Assembly: GCA_026874595.1 (NCBI GenBank) | Contig: CM049307.1 | Location: 96,324,330-96,388,329, forward strand | Length of the DNA: 64,000 bases | DNA from: Sipunculus nudus | Taxonomy: Eukaryota > Annelida > Sipuncula > Golfingiida > Sipunculidae | Reading direction: 5' to 3' | Part shown: positions 61,416-64,000 of the stretch, piece by piece | Layout of the letters: each line of letters opens with the position of its first letter | Position numbering within the stretch: the first letter of the stretch is position 1 | Notes under the pieces: generated by a model | Seen by the model: only the letters and a program-made list of their open reading frames with translations | The model's database searches: none | Told to the model about the DNA's origin: nothing | Position numbers and translations under genes: made by a program

Positions 61416-62333
61416 ATAGTCCATTTCACCACCTGCTGTCCACCTGTTTTTTTGTAAATGATTTACTTAAAAGTTTATATTTTTCAATATTTTTCAAGTA
61501 AACAACATATGGAAGTGACAACCTAGTATGGCAGTTAAGAATTTTACAATAAATCCCCCATTTACGTTTTACAACATTTTAGTCTCTTTATTATGATCTG
61601 GCAGATATCATGTGTCCCTCCGTAAGTAGCCATCTTTGTTTTAGCTGGTTATATTTTTTAGAGTGTTTACATGAGATCATCCAATCAGCAGGTGTCAGTT
61701 GAGGCTGCTTTTGCACACCCTTGACCACCATAAGTGGGTCTGATATGTTGTAAAATGTAGACTGATTTCTCATATTTTCAGAAAATTCTGTTACTCAAAT
61801 ATGGCATAAGGTAGGAATTTAGTTACCTAGTTGAAAATTAGGTTCTGTAATCCTCTCCTCTACACTATAATTATTTCCCTTGAAATGTACATCAAAACAA
61901 ATTTTCATAGCAAAAATCAGACCTGTGGACATGAGGGGATGAAACGGACTATAGAATTATCTAAAAACATTGTTTCGAGATTCGATAAATCTGACTAAGA
62001 GTTATGCGAGATTGTGAAGGTGTGAGTTATGCCAAAAGGTTGGGGTTTCCTGATGACTTATAAAAAAAATAAAGGGAATGGTATTTTATGCAACACCGTA
62101 CAGTTGATCATGACGGACGTAGAAGGATGTTGATACGACTACATGGAGATCGTATATAAAAGATGTATTATGTCATAACCTGTGATTGAGTATAGGTAAG
62201 AAAGTGATATTTGAGTAGTATTATAGGCAGTTATATGTTAGAAAGCGTCCCTTGTTGTGTGACATGGCATAGTCGACGCTGTATAGGTGCGTGAGTGATT
62301 CCACATTCGGGCCCAGTACAGTGCTGTTTTATT
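61416..62333. other. Intergenic, nothing recognised
   Basis: AT-rich sequence without gene or RNA signal before the terminal element. Confidence 0.4.
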
Positions 62334-64000
62334 GTATCTGCTAAAACAGAGTTTTGCGGATACTATGTTTTCTGTCGGCCACCGCCACATAGGTTTCCGG
62401 AGAACTCCTCTGTAACCACTGGGCAGAATTTTTTTAAATTCGGGATTATGATTGGGTTACATGTGAACTGCTGCGCCCTCAATTTTGGTTGACCTCTGAC
62501 CTTTCCTCCCTGCCCGGTGTCCATTTGTAGGTCTGTTTCCACACATAAACCCACACATTTCGGGAACCATTTGATCGATCAGGCTAAAAATTTTGCACAA
62601 ATGTAGCCCTTGGATAGGTATATCACAAAAAAATTCAAAATAGGATTCTTTTGTAAAAAAAATATCACATGGTAGCTTTTCATTTCAGGATTACAGTAGT
62701 TTTTAAATGAAGTTATCATCACTCTTCAGTGCAAAGTTATTGCATTTTTCAATGAAGCAAATCTGACCCACTATTCCAGGAAAACCTGTAACCACCCACC
62801 AGCCCTGGCAGCCTGTTAGCTAATTAGGGGGTGTGGCAAGTGGGCGTGTCCCTAACCCTCTAATTGCTCGTTGACAATGTTGCATATTAGACTGATATAA
62901 GGGGTTTAAATGCTAACTGTTAACTGTTGTGATGTTTTTCCATTCATTTGACTAAATTAACAGTATGGTGTTATTTAATACTAATAAATACATATGCACA
63001 CATATTTAATTTCATTAAATGGTTCACTTTCATGTATGTACTCAAACTGTAACATTTTTAGAAATGCATATATTTTGCCAATAAAGTTTTATTTGAAATA
63101 GTCTCACATTTGTTATTTATGGTAAGTATATATTCAGTTGTAATTAACATTATAATCATGGTATTTTAAATAATTAAAAAATAGAAATTCTTCTTAATAT
63201 AACATTTTTGTTATGCGAATACAATTGCATCAGTATTTTACCCCATTTATATACATATATTTATATTAAAATAAACAATGCTATGAATATGTCATATCTG
63301 TGTACATGTCAATAATATCATCTATAAAGTTTATATTATTTTTACTGACAAACAAAATAAAAAAATTGTTAACTGAATATATTAACTGTTGTCACATGTA
63401 AAAATGCCCTAGTCTTTCAAATAAAGATCATATTGTTGTACCAATGTACTTATTATTATTAATAATTATTTTTTTGTGTGATAATATTGTTTGAAAGGCT
63501 CCAAAACTTGCTTAATAAGGCCTAAAAAGTAATAATTCAAATTGTAAATAATAGTCATTATTGGCATAAGGACCAGCACTTAAAGACATTTATTTAGCGC
63601 TGACATGCGTCATTTTATTGTAAATAATTCAATTGAGAGTTTTTATTGTGTTCCTGTAATATTTATTAAGGGATGGCTCGTAGATATGTCAGATTGAAAT
63701 GGATTAGCACGCGAGGATTCAGGATATCTGGTGGCATGTGATATACCTACCTCGGATAGCTTTATAACATACACTAAAAATGGTGGCACCACCTGCAACC
63801 ATTTTTGCACAGCATCCATCTGTTTGTCTGCCTTGGGATAAAATCACCCATATCTCTGCATTGGTTGGACTTATCCACCTGAAATTTTGCATGTGTATAC
63901 ATCCTGGACAGCTTTTTTGATTTAATGACAGGTGGCACCACCTACTTTCATGTTTACACTGCAGACATCCAAGCTTATATCTCGGAAACCATTTGACAGA
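62334..64000 (+). mobile_element. Hairpin-ended element, 5' part (runs off the window)
   Basis: It starts with the near-palindrome GTATCTGCTAAAAC / GTTTTGCGGATAC (62334-62363), the same 5' terminus as the element at 49663-52339 but in opposite orientation. The sequence 62364-62614 and, after an insertion, 63757-64000 matches the 51500-52300 part of that element, including GGTGGCACCACCTGCAACCA. The 3' end lies beyond the window. Confidence 0.8.
62615..63749. mobile_element. TIR element nested in the hairpin-ended element
   Basis: Perfect 13-bp inverted ends, TAGGTATATCACA (62615-62627) and TGTGATATACCTA (63737-63749), interrupt the host repeat, which continues on both sides. The flanks CCTTGGA (62608-62614) and CCTCGGA (63750-63756) look like a 7-8 bp target duplication with one mismatch. 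The interior is AT-rich and non-coding. Confidence 0.8.

Overview
The window looks like animal nuclear DNA, most likely from a bivalve mollusc. It has short phase-matched exons with GT-AG splice sites, long introns, and very heavy repeat content: an intact-length Ty3/Gypsy element, decayed Gypsy and LINE relics, tRNA-derived SINEs, TIR elements, minisatellites, and hairpin-ended elements with a tandem-repeat core like the bivalve 'pearl'/Helentron type. No bacterial operons or CRISPR arrays are visible. Species cannot be fixed from sequence alone.

Three host genes are present. (1) The 3' end of a coiled-coil protein gene lies on + (exons 478-570, 13050-13180, 13605-13707, 16614-16700); its large first visible intron holds an 11-kb Gypsy element on the opposite strand. 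(2) A small gene on + (24517-29234, five exons) encodes a homologue of AROS/RPS19BP1, the SIRT1 regulator and ribosomal-protein-S19 binding protein. (3) A complete COPS3 gene (COP9 signalosome subunit 3) lies on - (54188 down to 31860, 14 exons, about 425 codons). RPS19BP1 and COPS3 converge; a minisatellite sits between them.

Repeats by region: 1-110, 3' end of a hairpin-ended element; about 200-484, a ladder of acceptor-like repeats ahead of the first exon; 939-12557, a TIR element split by a Ty3/Gypsy retrotransposon (1564-12545, two 2375-bp LTRs); 13708-14310, degenerate tandem repeat starting at a splice donor; 15586-16394, Tc1/mariner/pogo-type TIR element; 18700-22990, three decayed LINE pieces; 25526-25910, hAT-type foldback; 27357-27624, SINE; 29440-30290, minisatellite; 32930-38270, about 335-bp satellite split by an L1-like LINE; 39420-41073, 32-bp minisatellite; 49663-52339, hairpin-ended element with a 180-bp array; 55890-59181, old Gypsy relic; 62334-64000, another hairpin-ended element carrying a nested TIR insertion.

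The most striking observation is in COPS3. A 32-bp minisatellite of about 50 copies is built from the last 21 coding bases of exon 11 plus the first 11 bases of the next intron, so the 5' splice site itself has been tandemly amplified and most copies keep an ATG|GTGAGT-type donor. Two weaker cases in the coiled-coil gene, one at an acceptor and one at a donor, point the same way: tandem repeats here tend to start at exon boundaries.
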